Below are positions 12,130 to 25,499 of a stretch of 64,000 nucleotides of DNA, piece by piece (position 1 is the stretch's first letter; every line of letters begins with the position of its first letter). The stretch is from contig CM069446.1 of the NCBI GenBank assembly GCA_035610835.1, positions 49,205,625-49,269,624 of the forward strand, read 5' to 3'. The notes beneath the pieces are model-generated. The model was not told where the DNA came from and ran no database searches. It saw only the letters and a list, made by a program, of their open reading frames with translations. The position numbers and the translations under genes are program-made. The DNA is from Ophiura sarsii (taxonomy: Eukaryota > Echinodermata > Ophiuroidea > Amphilepidida > Ophiuridae).

Positions 12130-12480
12130 ATGATGTCCTTTACAAATATGCTTCGGTGCCAACTAGGGGAATCTGTCGAGATAAAAAGCGTAAATTCTTC
12201 TTTCAGAAAGCTGGAAAAAAAATGCCACGGCAACCAATAGACGACATTACGTCCGTCCGTAGCAACAGAGTCATTTATGACATCTATATTGGTATATTGA
12301 TTTATCAATTTGGCATGGTGAGTGAAGCTTTTATGCTCCTCACGGCCCCGGCTAATATGCGTCTTTGCCGAGGATGTCTGTTTTGTCACCTCGTGCTGTA
12401 TAGTCCGACACTCAACGCCACTTCAAATCGTAAGGTGCCAGCGTCTTCGTGCTGTTCATTTAGATAATAATTACGGATCG
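12130..12480. promoter_or_regulatory. Candidate non-coding conserved-type stretch
   Basis: A non-repetitive stretch of mixed composition with CCAAT (GGCAACCAATAG), TTTATGACAT and TTGATTTATCAATTTGG motifs. It is open in overlapping frames on both strands with no protein match that I recognise. Enhancer function for the downstream PRDM gene is only an inference. Confidence 0.25.
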
Positions 12481-12751
12481 TGCGTGTGTGTGGGGGTGTC
12501 TCTTTCTCAAACTTTAGGTGATGCAGATTTATTGGCAGTATGGGGGTAGAAATAATGTAATGTTTGAAATAGGAGTGTGTTTTATAACAATGTTTCTTTC
12601 TTCTAAATTTATAGAATAACAATTTGTTTAAAGTAACTGGTATTTTTTAAAACTTCACACAAAGTTTCAATATGTTTTGCAACAGTAAGTCATGGAATTC
12701 AAGCCATCAAAACAGTTGTTTTGTGCATTTTTCACACTTATTTTTATATCA

Positions 12752-13079
12752 CATTTTCGTAACACAGAATTATTTCAAACATACAGAGATTTTCATATCA
12801 TATGAAAGCTCGTATTTTTCTCATCATCATACTGAAATTTGACGGCCTAAATCGGTATAATTACGGAGAAATCGATGAAATAACGTTGAATTACCGCGAA
12901 TGGTGGTAACCACCGATATAGTTTGTGTACTACTCAATGGGTACAGTTCATAGCATCTTGTGCGTCTAAAAAAAGAACCATTAGAGCTATGCAACTCAAA
13001 CTTTGGAACACAACTTTTTTAAGGATGACCTTTCATGTAGAATAGAAAACTTCAAGTGGAAAATCGGAACATTTACTCC
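12752..13079 (+). mobile_element. AGGTAGATG-family MITE, intergenic copy
   Basis: TCACATTTTCGTAACACAGA through AACTTCAAGTGGAAAATCGG is nearly identical to 52902-53183, apart from an extra ~45 bases (ATGGGTACAGTTCATAGC...) near 12935-12980. Terminal sequences are lost. Confidence 0.8.
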
Positions 13080-16000
13080 TTGTTTTTACAATTTTTTAGA
13101 ACGCTGGATGGAAGATTGCATTGGATACATATTTGATACACATTGAAATGTATTTTATATAATTATACTGATATTTAAGTTGGTGGTAGTTTTGGAAAGT
13201 TTTGTTAAAAAAATGATTTAGCTTGTCGACTAGACAACTTTGACCCTAGTGCATCATGTTTGAATAGGAAACTGCAGATTTGCATTATGGGTAATTAACA
13301 TTTTCAAGGCCTTCTGGGTAATATGAAGACAAAAGTTGGTGGGTACACTAAATAGGTCAAGTATACTTTCCATAACAGTCAAAATAATCAAAATGAATCT
13401 TTCATTCATCACCATCTTTGTGTTAAGATAAAATCACGAGTGAAAGAGAAAAAAAGTTATTCAGACTTTTATGTTTTTCGCACTTCAGACATTTTCAAAA
13501 GTACTGGAATTTTGGTAAGCATTGAAAATACCTGCCCGGTATTAAACCTGTTCAGTTGTATCCATCTCTTTTTGATTGGGCGCTGGAGTCTTTTGTTAAC
13601 CACCTAATCCAAACATCAGCGTGGCTAGGAGCACAGGATCCTTCATTGTTATCGCGTTTTTTGAGTCGAACATCGCTCCCTATTCATCTGCCAGATCGGA
13701 TTTGACGAGTTCATGATCACAGTCTTTCATACTTTCGACGGATGCTGCCCTCGATGTCAACTAAGAGACAGGCAGAGGCAAAGTCCGCCATAGGGCAAGC
13801 AATCCTATTACTGCTACCCTAGTTAACAGCCAACAATGCAACAACAAAAAGTTGAGGTCTTCGCCCAGTGTTATTGCACTTTTAGTGGGCCTAAAGGGGG
13901 TCGATGGTTGTGTGTGTATTGTGCCCCGTCGAAATGTCCTCCTGTAAATTTTTTCTTTTCGAAAACAGATAGAAAAAACAAGTCCAATGTGTACGGTGGG
14001 TTGAGTTTGAATACAAGACGGGTTCACCCAGCCCAGTAGTAAGTCCAACTTAACAGGTACTGGCTTCAAAACAAGTATGATGACTATTTGTGATTGGTAT
14101 GCAAGGGATTATGGGTAATTAACTGCATTGCAATGGAAAGGTGTCATTAATTGACACTGGAGGATATTTTCGTACAATTTCTGGAGACGTTTAGAAGAAA
14201 TTGAAGTTGGAAGTTGGTGAAAACAATCTCGCACTCGTAGTGTATTTATGTTAGGGCGTATAGCGGATCGTCGAGTTCAATAATACCGTATTCAAATTTG
14301 GATTGTTGCAGATTAGCGCTTATCGTTTGTCGTAGAGTATCTAATTTAAAAAGTTACTCATTGCACTTTTAAGACACCCTCAGGCTCCACTTAAACTGGA
14401 CAATCTAGAACAATAGAGGGCCATATTACAAGTTTTTTCAATTGAACAAAGCACAGGATGTTGACTTATCATTAGATTTAGGGATGGGAGAGATTTTGTT
14501 TATTGTAAGAAACTTTTTAGGGATGGGATGTCATGATTTTTGTGTGTAAAAAAGGTCATGTACTGTACCGTTATTGGCTTTGATAACATTTTGGTCACAT
14601 GGTAGCACCGCACACATTGTGTGTCCGAAATATCACGTCGGAATTCCAAATACCGATTAATTACTGGATATCGCCGATAAAATCATGATAATATGCATCC
14701 AGCAACCTCTACTCCCGAATCGATCCTCGCAAACGGCAACCGCTAAGAATTAATTTGTGTGTTCACTGTGCGTTATTGCATGAGAGTACAAATTAGTGAT
14801 GCTCGATGAGTTTTATAAAAGAAAATCTATAAAATGGATTCAGCGATGACACAACATAGCTGCGAGCCAGTGGCACTTTGTCAATTAACCAGACTCATTG
14901 AGGCCCCGTCTCTTTCATTTCTTTATTTTTCCTATTATTTGCTCATATCGCTCATCTTTTTTATGTGATAAAAATCAATCATTTGAATAAATTGATATTA
15001 AAAATAAAGTCAAACGATTATTGTTTATGATTGTACAATGTTTTAGTGTATAAAGGAGAGGGAGCTTCACTAATGAAAGAGAATCGTGCAAGTATCGAAA
15101 TACTAATTGTTATATGTGTCATTTCGATTGTGATTCCTTATTTGTTAAAATTATAAGCAAAACGAGAGTTATTAATATTGAAAAAGTGAAAGTATTGTTG
15201 CAAAATTCTTCATTTCATTGTTCATCCATGGATGCAATATTTTCTGCATTGACTATGACAATATTTTGTCATCATCACAACTATCAACTTTTTTATTAGT
15301 TACATCTGTATCTTTACAGAGTGTCATCCACAAACCAAAACGCAATTTCCTCTCTTTGTGTTATCTAAGAAAATACCAGGACGAAGGATGGAAAACATCC
15401 CGGCATTGTTAGATATTGTTCCATCGAATGACAACCACGTTTTTGTGAAAATATTTTAAATTCTGTCAAATGAGAAAACAAGATGGATGCTTGTCATCAT
15501 TGGTTTTTAAATATTCTTTATAATGAGATGGTTTACTTTTATCAAAAAAGAGAGTAAAACTAAAAGACTATAGGTTGATATTGTTTGGGAAGAGTTTATT
15601 TTCTTTAAAAAGCCTCCAGTGAGCATCAAAGCTAGATATGATATAAAGTGGGCTTTAAGTCCCAGTTAGGTCACACAAAAAACATGCGTTCTACAGGCCC
15701 GACCAACAGCCCTTCCCTATTTTCTAAAATAAAGAAACATTTTCAGAATTTCTTTTGAATTTGTTAAAATTTGTTGAATTTTTGTGAAAATTAACCAACA
15801 ATTCCTGAAATAAAGGGTCCCATGACGACTGAATGATATGCTTTTTGTAATAGAAGATTTGATACATGTACATGATTTTAGGGCCTAAAGAAAACTGTGA
15901 CCGACAAACTTTTCCTCAACCCACGCCCCCTTCTTACCAGCCCTTTAGAACTTTTCACCAATTGAAAAAGTCCTAAATTCACATTAAATAATCACAACAA

Positions 16001-16139
16001 GCGCAATTTTTTTTTTTTAGCAACTGGAACCAGCAGGGCACAAAATCCCCTATGTTTGAAAAACGACATTTTATTGTGAATCAAATTGTTTGTTGTTTTG
16101 AGTGGATGGAAGCCGTAGATGTAGCGGGTTGTATAGTGA
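13080..16139. other. Non-coding, nothing recognised
   Basis: Includes the GC-richer patch 13740-14040 that is open on both strands with no recognisable product, and AT-rich DNA. Confidence 0.5.
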
Positions 16140-16400
16140 GTCTGTCCTTGATTTAACAATTGTCTTTATTTGCCAAGTTGTGTAAGACACACGTCTTGAA
16201 TACGTGCAGCGCATCGGGATGCCGTTCATGCTCCAGAATGCAATTTCTTCCGCTTATCTTACCGAACTAAATCAAAAACTCTTTTATGACCGGCAAATTA
16301 GGCGGTGCAGCGCGGTGAATCTGCTCCCCCGCTATCTTTCAACCACATTTTTACAGGCCATCTTTATGATTATTGTTAGCACGCTTTCCAGTTAAAGTTA
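16140..16400. promoter_or_regulatory. Candidate enhancer-like stretch
   Basis: Non-repetitive, less AT-rich sequence with AACAATTGTCTTTATTTG (SOX-like), CTTATCTTACC (GATA-like) and TTTTATGACC (caudal-like) motifs. No coding sense seen. Function inferred only. Confidence 0.25.
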
Positions 16401-16569
16401 TTGTCATTTACATGGTCTTTCAGTTGTTTGTCTGTATTTCAGTACGTGCTACTACTCCATGCTACTCGCAAACTTATTCCCACCCACTTCATGCACTTGC
16501 TAAATAAACCATTAAAATATGAAATATTTTACTTCCGATTGACTGATATAATTAATTTCAATGTGTTTC

Positions 16570-16830
16570 CTACCAGTTTAATAGGGCATACTGCATGACC
16601 ATCAAAAACCTGTTTATATTGGTTAGAATTAGGGATACAGGTTTTATCTAGCCAATCAGAGACTCTGTTTGAATTTGATTCTGGGGCTGATGAGGAATTC
16701 AGTTTAAAAGAGCTAAGTAAGAGATTTAAAAGATATCAACGCCCTGTTCTGATTGGTTAATTGTAATTTGAGATCATGTAATTGACCAATCAGGTACATC
16801 GTAATTAATAAGGTAAGAGTGGTGATGAAG
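16570..16830 (+). repeat. Possible diverged TTAACCCC-family relative
   Basis: Spaced GCCAATCAGAGAC, TTCTGATTGGTTAATTGTAA and AATTGACCAATCAGG resemble the CCAATCAG/ATTGGTTATT layout of the 43101 copy. A similar layout lies at about 25885-26090. Termini are not recognisable. Confidence 0.35.
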
Positions 16831-17814
16831 AATCAATAATTTGTTGTGTTAAAACTAACAAGTGGTTAAAACATAAATTATATACATAATCTTAGAGATA
16901 AAGAGTACTTTTATCACACCATTTCTGTCATTAAGAGACTGCAGCTCCTGGTTATTTTAAAGATATTTCTACACACGTACGTATGTAGTAATCTGGGTGA
17001 ACAGCGTCCAATGCACATGTCATATTAGTTGGTGTGGAAAAATGGCATTGTGCGAAACTTGTTTAGGGCGTAACTGCGGGGTTGTTCCTATCTAATCTAC
17101 TTGTACTTAAGCTGTCTACCCGCCTTTCTCCTTATGTTAGCCCCAGTGACTATTATAGGCTGTTACATCTATATTCCATACCCCCTTGTGGAAGATCCAA
17201 CCACCAGGAGTTCTACTTATTGGTGGCACAGTGAGTATAGATTCATTATGGAAAAAAAACACATGGAAAATGAGTAATTATATCTATATTTCACTTCGGA
17301 AGTCTCCCCTTCTTCACTAAAAATGAATTATTGCATGACACATCCTTTTGTCTTTGTTTTACTATCATTTCATACATATCCAGCATGCCTATATAGCGGC
17401 TTTTCAGTCTGGCTAGAAATATTTCAGTGCTCTATTGCATAAAAGTTACGATTCTTCTTAAGTGATGTTTGACCTCTCCCTAAGTCTTGCTCAGAAGAGT
17501 TTTAACATTTTCGTCCGAAGTTGAACTTGATAGAGTTGGACCCAGGTCTTAAGTTTGACATGGGTTCTATTTTATGACGATAACAATAACATAAGAAGCA
17601 TTACTCTACTTAAGATGAATCTTAACTTTTATTCAGTAGGACCCAGGACCCATATGCCTGGTTTTGCTTGGACGGACCGGGTAAACAAATAAATAAATAA
17701 ACAAACGGTTCCATAAACAAAACGGTCATGATGATAAAGGGGTGTAATGAATTTAAAAGGAATAGCCTAATACAAATCAGAGGCCAATTAATAAAGGCAT
17801 CTGCATCTCTTAGA

Positions 17815-18420
17815 ACAGCTCCAGGAATCATTCAGGACCTCGGCACGCAAACTTTGTCCACCCTAATAACAAGGATCAACGATATGATAACGGCTAATAA
17901 TCATACTTTTGAATAATGTGCACTTGCAGCGATATACTTCCAATTTGTCTTAATCAATACCCCCCATACTTTGTCCCCCAAATAAGGATCAATGCCCAGG
18001 ATAACAACCAGTAATCATAATACTTTATTTTTGAATCAGTTTGGAGGGAGTTTCCATCAATTCAATGCCTCGAATCCAAAAACTCTGTCGATGGAATAAG
18101 GTCTTAAGGATCAACGCTTATGATAACATCCAATACTCATAATGCTTCACTTTTGAATAGTTTGGGGCGGCCATTTTTGTTCCCAATGTGCCTCAATACC
18201 TAAACTTTGTCTACTGAATAAAGTAAGGATCACCACTATGATAACATCCAGTATTCATAATAGTTAATTTCTGTGTAGTTTGGAGCCAATTTTCTTCCTT
18301 TCCAACAACAATGTACCTCAATACTTTGTCCATACAGGCTGTACCGAATAAGGATCAACAATAAGAATAAAGGCCCAATAATGCTTTAGATTAGTTTGCA
18401 AGCAAGTTTCTACCAATGTT
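17815..18420 (+). repeat. Diverged tandem repeat, ~115-125-bp unit, five copies
   Basis: The phrase AAGGATCA...TATGATAAC(A/G)...CATAAT...TTTTGAATAGTTTGG recurs, with AAGGATCA near 17871, 17985, 18111, 18226 and 18351. ACTTTGTC precedes most units. No reading frame is conserved. Confidence 0.75.
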
Positions 18421-20167
18421 ATTATCTTCCAAAGTGCGATTGGAAGATCAGATCAATGACATGAGACGGGACAGCTTGTAGGACTGCGAGGTAGACAAGC
18501 AGGGGTTATAATTTGGATACGCTGCTCTCTATATGGTGTATATATAGGCCATGCAGCTGTTCGCATAAAGCGACTAACTGTCCTCCGATGGTAAAGAACT
18601 TATAATAGGACATTGCACCCATCGCAACATCGGTGGGTCTAAATGATCACAACAATGCAACAAGCAGAGCTGGAAAAAATGTTCTTTTTCCTAGGAAGAA
18701 AGCTTACCTTCTCAGAAAGTAGGCCAGATTTCTTACATATTTCTTTATTTTGAAAAGCTAAATTTACCTTCAAATACAGACATTTCCCAGCCTCACAACA
18801 AGTGAAATAGATACTAAATAGACCCGGTAGGAAAGTTATGAAGATATACTGCCCCAAATGCAGAGTTGTTCAATGCGCAGTCCTTGTATGACATCAAGGG
18901 TTGCCAACAATATTGCGAAAAGTCCCTTTATTATATTACTTTATAGAAATAAGAGTATCGAAACGTTTTAGATCATTATTTGAGTCTCTAACATCTGTGG
19001 ACAATCTTATGTTTCCCTTAGAAACCGTAATAAGTCTTCCTTTTACTTTGAATATCTCAAAAAACACTACTTTGACCCAATTATTTGATTACAATCTGTG
19101 TATAAAGGGGATTAATCTTTGAAAAACGTGTGTTCCTGTACTATATCGTCACATACTTCGTCAAAAAGTTTGGTTTTCACCGCGTGATAACATCAGTGAA
19201 TAATTCCTTCAGCAGCACTAAAGAAAATAGCCTGTGTCTAAAAGTCCCTCTATACATATCCTATAACAGACAAACTATAGCGATTTGATGGGTGCCTGAT
19301 TGGCTCCAGTGAACCCGGACTATCAATGGATATGGTCATCGTAATATCTGGCATAAGCTGATGGCCAAAGGGGCTTCCGATTTAGCCCACTTTTGTCCGA
19401 ATAATGATCTGTTTTGTGGCCTCAATAATAACTATGGGATTGGATTCAGAATAATTTCAATAGTCAGAATAAAAAGTGGGAGGGCATAGCTTATTACAAT
19501 ATGAAATGAAATGAATTGAAATCAGAATTGAGGTTTTTAAGAAGTTAGATAAACTCGGCATTGATCGAAAATTGAATTTGAGGGAAACAATGGACGGCCT
19601 ATTGTTTGTGTTTTAATACAAGTAGATTGAATTTGGGATAATATTGAAAGGCGGTGAAATGGATATATTTTATGGACACATTTTCTCTCGATGTTGTTTT
19701 TTAATCTGACTTGAAAGAATAACTAACCATATAGCAGTGACCAGTTAACTGTGTCAATTATTTCATGAAAAAAAAATCCGTCGACCAAACGCCTTGTGTC
19801 AATAAACTCAGGCACTTTATTCAGACGTTATTAGAATATCATGAAAACTGAAGAAGAAAAAGAAATAATCCTCAAAAGACTGCACGCTTTGACTTTTGAA
19901 ATATATTAATATAATATTAAAAATGAAATCCTGATCATTTATTTTCATCTTGAAGCTATTGTAAAGTCATCCAGCATCTTATGCGGGATCACTTTTGAAT
20001 CAAATGTTCTGACACGATATGAGCCGGCTGTGAAATCAAGCGTTAAATTGCGTTGCCTCCTACCATAGGAGTCATAAACACCGATTTCTATAGCCGCATT
20101 ATCAGTGGGGCTTTTCTAACAACACTCGGCGTTTCTTTTCTTATCCCCTCTCTTACTCTCTCTCCCT
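18421..20167. other. Non-coding, nothing recognised
   Basis: No repeat or protein motif found. Confidence 0.5.
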
Positions 20168-20564
20168 CTAGGGCCAAAAATAAATAAATGTTTGATTGTC
20201 CTCGTTCGCCCGCCCCTTTAAATCCTCCGACCCAACTTTTTTTCTTCTTTTTTTGGTTGAAAAAATAATAATAATAATAATAAATTTCAATTTTGTTGTT
20301 GAAAATTTCATTATTTTTACAAATTTTAGTTAAAAATCATTTTTTAAAATAAATTAATACCTTAGGTGTTTAGAAAACAAAAAATACTCATCAAAATATT
20401 AAAGATTTTGTTCCCCATTTTGTTAACCACAACAAGTACATCTCATATTACTTTTGGTACCTGAAAAAAGGGCAAGGGAGGAAAAAAATAAAATCCGACC
20501 GACCACCCAACTTTTAAAAGTAATATATGGACAATCAAACAATTGTTTTTTATTATGGCCTAGG
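20168..20564 (+). mobile_element. MITE-like element, TTAGGC-A-rich termini (copy 4)
   Basis: CTAGGGCCAAAAATAAATAA...TTTGATTGTCC at left is inverted as GGACAATCAAAC...TTATGGCCTAGG at right. Contains an AAT microsatellite at about 20266-20283. Confidence 0.7.
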
Positions 20565-21566
20565 TGTGAGTCTCGACACTTGAATGGTGGACCACTTACA
20601 CGCCGCCCGGCCAAATAACGCATAATTTTGACATGATATGATCATATCAAGTTTTAATATTTTATTGGTTTTCTCATTGATATTCAAAAACTCATTGAGT
20701 GTCGGATCAATTGGTGGGTTTTTTCGCAGTTGTGTTGCGGTATCATGCTGGGGATCGTTGAATAGTCTCTCCAAAAATTAAGTTGATATTGACTGGATTA
20801 TATCTACTGTGTGAGACCTAATTAAAGTTGCCTCTTTACATAATAAAATCATTTTAATTGGAGCACTCTTGAATATGGGAGAGGCCCTCAATTTTCCTGG
20901 AAATCAGGTTTTTTGCACATACGTAATACTTGGCATATCTAGCTACCATCTGAAACTGTTTACCTTGACGATTTGGTCATACCACATCAACATGATCAGG
21001 ATTACTTGCCACATAAATTGCTTCAATCAAATTTCTAGCCGGCGCTATCATTCAACCCTTTTCCTATAAATCATTACACTTCAGGATTCCGATGTACTTT
21101 ATCTATTGAAACAATTTACTTTCTTCTTCAAATTTCATTTTTATCGGCAATCTCTTAGTGCCTCTATCCAACAGAGACACTAACCATTTTTCTCTGCCAA
21201 ACTTTTTTAAAAACTTTATAATCCTTCATGTGGATTTTGACATTGATCCAAATGAAGTTGATTTCATTCAAATGTATTCTAAAATGTATCAAGAAAATGT
21301 TCATACAGATATAGGTCATAACCCTAACCCCGGTTTAGGGTTTTTAACCGAGATCACAATTTTTTGAAGAAAAATCAATAACTAAATCGCCGGGAATCGA
21401 TCCGGGGAGGAGAGGAGAAATAGCGACTAAGATAAGATGTGATTAGTTTATCTTTTGGGTACATTGTGAATTTGTTTAAAGTTTAAAGTAACGGGTTCGC
21501 CGTCGGACAAGTTTTAATCTGTCAAGCTTTCGTCAGGATTAGCTCTGACTTCTTCAGGACCAAAAA
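20565..21566. other. Non-coding, nothing recognised
   Basis: Short frames only. Confidence 0.5.
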
Positions 21567-21771
21567 GTGATACTTTGTGCACGATTAATTTTTCCCGCTT
21601 TGCAGATGTTCAATTACTTTGCAATGTTTTTTAAATTCACGATTTGTAGCTTCATCACATAGACCTCTAAACAAAATAAATATATTCACACAATATTATT
21701 TTTGCGGTAGCTGGTTTGAGCGCAAAAAGCGCGAAAATTAATGGTAACACAAAAATGTCCACATTTACAGT
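21567..21771 (+). mobile_element. MITE with CTGTAAAAGTGG termini (partial copy)
   Basis: Right end AATGTCCACATTTACAGT is clear and the interior (TTAAATTCACGATTTGTAGC, ACAAAATAAATATATTCAC, GCGCGAAAATTAATGG) matches the copy at 5079-5295. The left end is degraded. Confidence 0.7.
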
Positions 21772-22275
21772 TTAGTTATGTACCTAGTCGCGATATTATT
21801 TACCATAAACAACATTTGATACCTTGAAGGAATAAAGTGTATAGTATACATGATGAGACTGATAATACATTTATACAGTGTTTGGCCAAATGTTGTTTAT
21901 GGTTAATAAATTCGCCACCAAGTGCAGTCAAAACTGCATGTAAATGTACTTTTACAGGTAATAGCAGTAACTTTAGCCTGGACAACTATTCTGTATATTA
22001 TATTTATTTTTCTATTTTCTATTTTGTTGTTGTCAAAATGTGTATCTTCATCGGCTATGACAGCTCGTACACAATAGACACAATTGAAAAAATTTGCGAT
22101 AATGGACATGATCAAAAAGAAATATAGCAAGAATTGAACGAGCAATTATATTTGTCGTGTGCTTATGAATGGATCCAGTGTGTACTGTGTGCATTCGCTT
22201 GCCCTGATGATATCGCAATGGTGCGCTGACACATATCGAATACCAGACCGTAATTACACGCCGTAAAATTGACAG

Positions 22276-22289
22276 GTTGCTATGGTAAC
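22276..22289 (+). promoter_or_regulatory. RFX X-box-like site in a candidate regulatory stretch
   Basis: GTTGCTATGGTAAC matches the X-box with one departure from palindromy. The surrounding 22030-22330 is less AT-rich and non-repetitive compared with flanks. Confidence 0.4.
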
Positions 22290-22960
22290 CGTAACAAAAA
22301 CAATAAACATCTGTTGATTCTTCCGTTGGGTGTGGACTGCAAAACAAGTTCGACAACAATACCGAGCGGGTTCATCGTCGGAACGGGGTGTTGTGGAGTG
22401 AATAGGCTTAAATAGCTAAATAGACAAAAACAAACAAGGACAATAAAAGTTATAAAACGACACAAAATAAGTACCAATTTTTTGTGGACAAAAAAAAAAA
22501 CCAAGTCCTTGTATACCTACCGTTTCTGGTTTGGAGATCACAAAGATAACCGCCGGTGTTCAACCATTGTTTGAAATGATTGGTAATACCTGAATCAGAA
22601 AATTAGCCCCGTTGATCATTCACATAAAGATGATTGCCTATTAGAACTATTATTTGGGTATCCCGCGGTACAGTGGTTTTGAACACTAGATTTATGATTT
22701 ATTATACATTGGGAAAACAAGTGGGGATTTATGTTGTTTAGGATTGCTTGGTGTAAAGGATAGATAAAGCGCGCAGGTGGAATCGGTCGGGTATTTAAAA
22801 ATAAAAATAATATATATATATATTTCTTTTTTTGGGGGGGGGGGGGTTGGTGTAACTAAATGAAGGTAGATCTTCTGATAGTGAGAGTTGATTCATTTTT
22901 GATCACTTTGAATGATATCAATTTTGTTTGTATCCTACTTTAATATTAGCTTTCACATTA

Positions 22961-23049
22961 ATTAAGTGAATGCAAACAAATATGCAACCAACACAGGGTG
23001 TGTATTAAGTGAATGCAAACAAATCTGCAACCAACACAGGATGTGTCGA
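22961..23049 (+). repeat. Tandem duplication of a 44-bp unit
   Basis: TTAAGTGAATGCAAACAAAT(A/C)TGCAACCAACACAGG occurs twice in succession. Each unit carries octamer-like (ATGCAAAC) and forkhead-like (GCAAACA) motifs. Confidence 0.85.
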
Positions 23050-24508
23050 ATTCATTATCAAGCTTATTTACATAAGAATGACCCCCTCATCATCATAATT
23101 TCACTAAACCAATTATTACAAACCATACATCGGGCCTTTATTCATCATCCATTCATCATTCCTCCGCCAAATTTACGTCCACAATACTAAAATCATCAAA
23201 AAGATTTATTGCCGGTGTAACCAGTCTTTTGTGCGGAATGATAATCATCTAAAATTGCATGTCCCTCACAATGTAGATAGGATCTACTTCTGGTTTTGTG
23301 ACTTTGGTCACCGTAATTGATATAATTGATGAAGAGTAATGTTGAATATAAGATTAAATAGGTTGAGGTCGTATAAATTACATAGGTACTTGAGTTGATC
23401 AGAGAAGAATTCCTTTATTTCTCTATGGAAGGAAGGTGACATGAAGGGAACAAATCAAAGAAGATTTTAAAGACACCACCACAATGCATTGCGTTTTTGC
23501 AAAATGCCCTAATTCTGGTCTCCAATTCATCTTGGTTCCCATAGACATATGCACAAAATCATGGCGTTCATCGTTGGAGCTCTTAGGTTCTCTAGTATAC
23601 ATCAATGAATACATTAGTTATTCCGTGCTCCTTTTTCTTATTTCTAAAACCTAAAGAGCTCGGCAAATGCATCGTGTGAAAAAAGCTTTAGTTGACTGGC
23701 GTTCGTGCAATGCATTGTGGGAAGACCTTAAAATCTTCTTTGGGAAAAAATGTTCTGAGGAAAGACCCCTTTCAAGCAGGGTTTAGTTGGTTATGGTGAA
23801 AGTACTCTTATTTATATTGCAATTATTTTTCAAAAAGTTCATAATTATGTTTTCACAAATCAGAAAGAGAGAAAAGAAGTCTCAAATTAACCAATTAAGT
23901 ATCATTTAGGGCCTGGTAGAACAAGTTTGTGTTGCCTTTTTATTGGACATTTTAAAGCAATTGTTGACAGCTTTGTTGTTGTTTAATATCAGACGTTTTT
24001 AAAGAATAGATGATATTTGAAATATAACCTGTTGATAAACCAAGTCCTCGCCAGCCTCAATCCACTAAGTTTTAAACCACGAAGCTTGTGAGGGATGTTT
24101 CAAATTCTATAATGCGGAAACACTCGCTGACACTTTCCATAACCCTATGTGGTTTATTATGTAAGGTTGCCACATTTTGAAGTTACAATGTATGTCAGTG
24201 TTGAACAAACACAGCTAATTTTTAAACCTGCATGTTTTACTTTCATTACATCATGTATGTTAATTGTTATGAATAAAAAAATTCAACTTCCGAAAAATGA
24301 TTTGATGTATATGTTTCTGGTCTATTTGCTACCCACAACTATTTTGTGCTAAATAGGTGTAATATTGCTCGCTATTCAGTTTCTTTTTGTAATTCGCACA
24401 ATACGGAAGGACAAACAACCCGTGAAAAAATTGGGTGTACCAAAAGAACCGGCACGGGCTAGAGAATGAACTAAATAAACCGAAAATTGACAGAGAATGA
24501 GAGAGAGA
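23050..24508. other. Non-coding, nothing recognised
   Basis: Includes an exact-looking echo AAGATTTTAA...CAATGCATTG at 23460-23490 and CAATGCATTGTGGGAAGACC near 23709, not pursued. Confidence 0.45.
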
Positions 24509-24516
24509 GAGAAGAT

Positions 24517-24926
24517 CCCGGGGGGGGGGCACTGAGATTTGAAAAGGGTATAGGTATGTGCCGCGCTGAAGACCCCCTTTTTCACCCTCTGCTGCTAGTT
24601 CTTATGACCCCCCTTTTGAGCCTGCATCAGTTCTTAAGACCCCAATTTTATTGAAAATTCAAAAAATCGCGAAATTTTGCGTTCCAAAGCCCCAATTTTG
24701 TGTTCCAAAGCCCCAATTCTTCGAAAATTTTGCGTTCTTAAACCAAAATAAACCGAAAATTGAACTATAGGCCAGTTCTCAAGACCTATTTTTTGGAAAA
24801 AAATCAGTTCCTAAGACCCTATTTTTCGTCATAAAATCCACTCAGTTCAGTTCTGTAGCCCCCCTTTTTGAGACCCTGGGCGGCACACCCCTACCCAAAA
24901 AAAAGTTGAGTCCCCCCCCCCCGGGG
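24517..24926 (+). mobile_element. G/C-ended MITE with 8-bp target duplication
   Basis: The element begins CCCGGGGGGGGGG and ends CCCCCCCCCCCGGG (inverted) and is bracketed by the 8-base duplication GAGAAGAT at 24509-24516 and 24927-24934. The interior is made of degenerate GACCCCNNTTTT-type steps. Related truncated pieces lie near 4036-4320, 30690-30790 and 47150-47410. Confidence 0.8.
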
Positions 24927-25499
24927 AGAAGATATCCTTGACAGAATCATTTTAAGTCATGGTTTGACAGTTCTGGGTTCAGGCTTGGGTTTAAATACAT
25001 GTGGGGAACAATGGAGGTGACCATGATACGCTCTCATAATTTTATATTATTACAGTATTGAATAAAAGAGGGCAATTGTGATTCACACGTGCTGCAGTTT
25101 GTTTTTAAATAGATCAAGAGCGCACAATGCCGGGTAGAATTAGATTCCGGTGGAATTAAAGGGAAAGACAATCGCAGGCCTCGATACAGGAATTTAAACC
25201 ACAGAAAGAGACGGCTGCCGTGTGATATATTGGCTTTTGGGATATAGGTCTTGTTGGCATCCAGTGTTTGATATCCTATGGTAGCAGGTGGAATCTTCTC
25301 AGGAGGCAGCTATTTTGGAATAAAACAGGACTACAATGCTTTTAAATTGACACTATATGATTACTCCTTGTAAAAAAGAGCGGCATTGTTGGAGGTTAAA
25401 GTACTATAAGAGGAACTAAATAGACCTACATTGTTAGTGGACACTGGTGGACGGTGCATAAAACGAGCGAATAAGAGAAATCTCGTGGTTCATTATCAC

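Noticed and set aside
13761..14069. 102-codon minus-strand frame in a GC-richer patch
   Set aside because: Also open on the plus strand, no recognised domain, no splice context.
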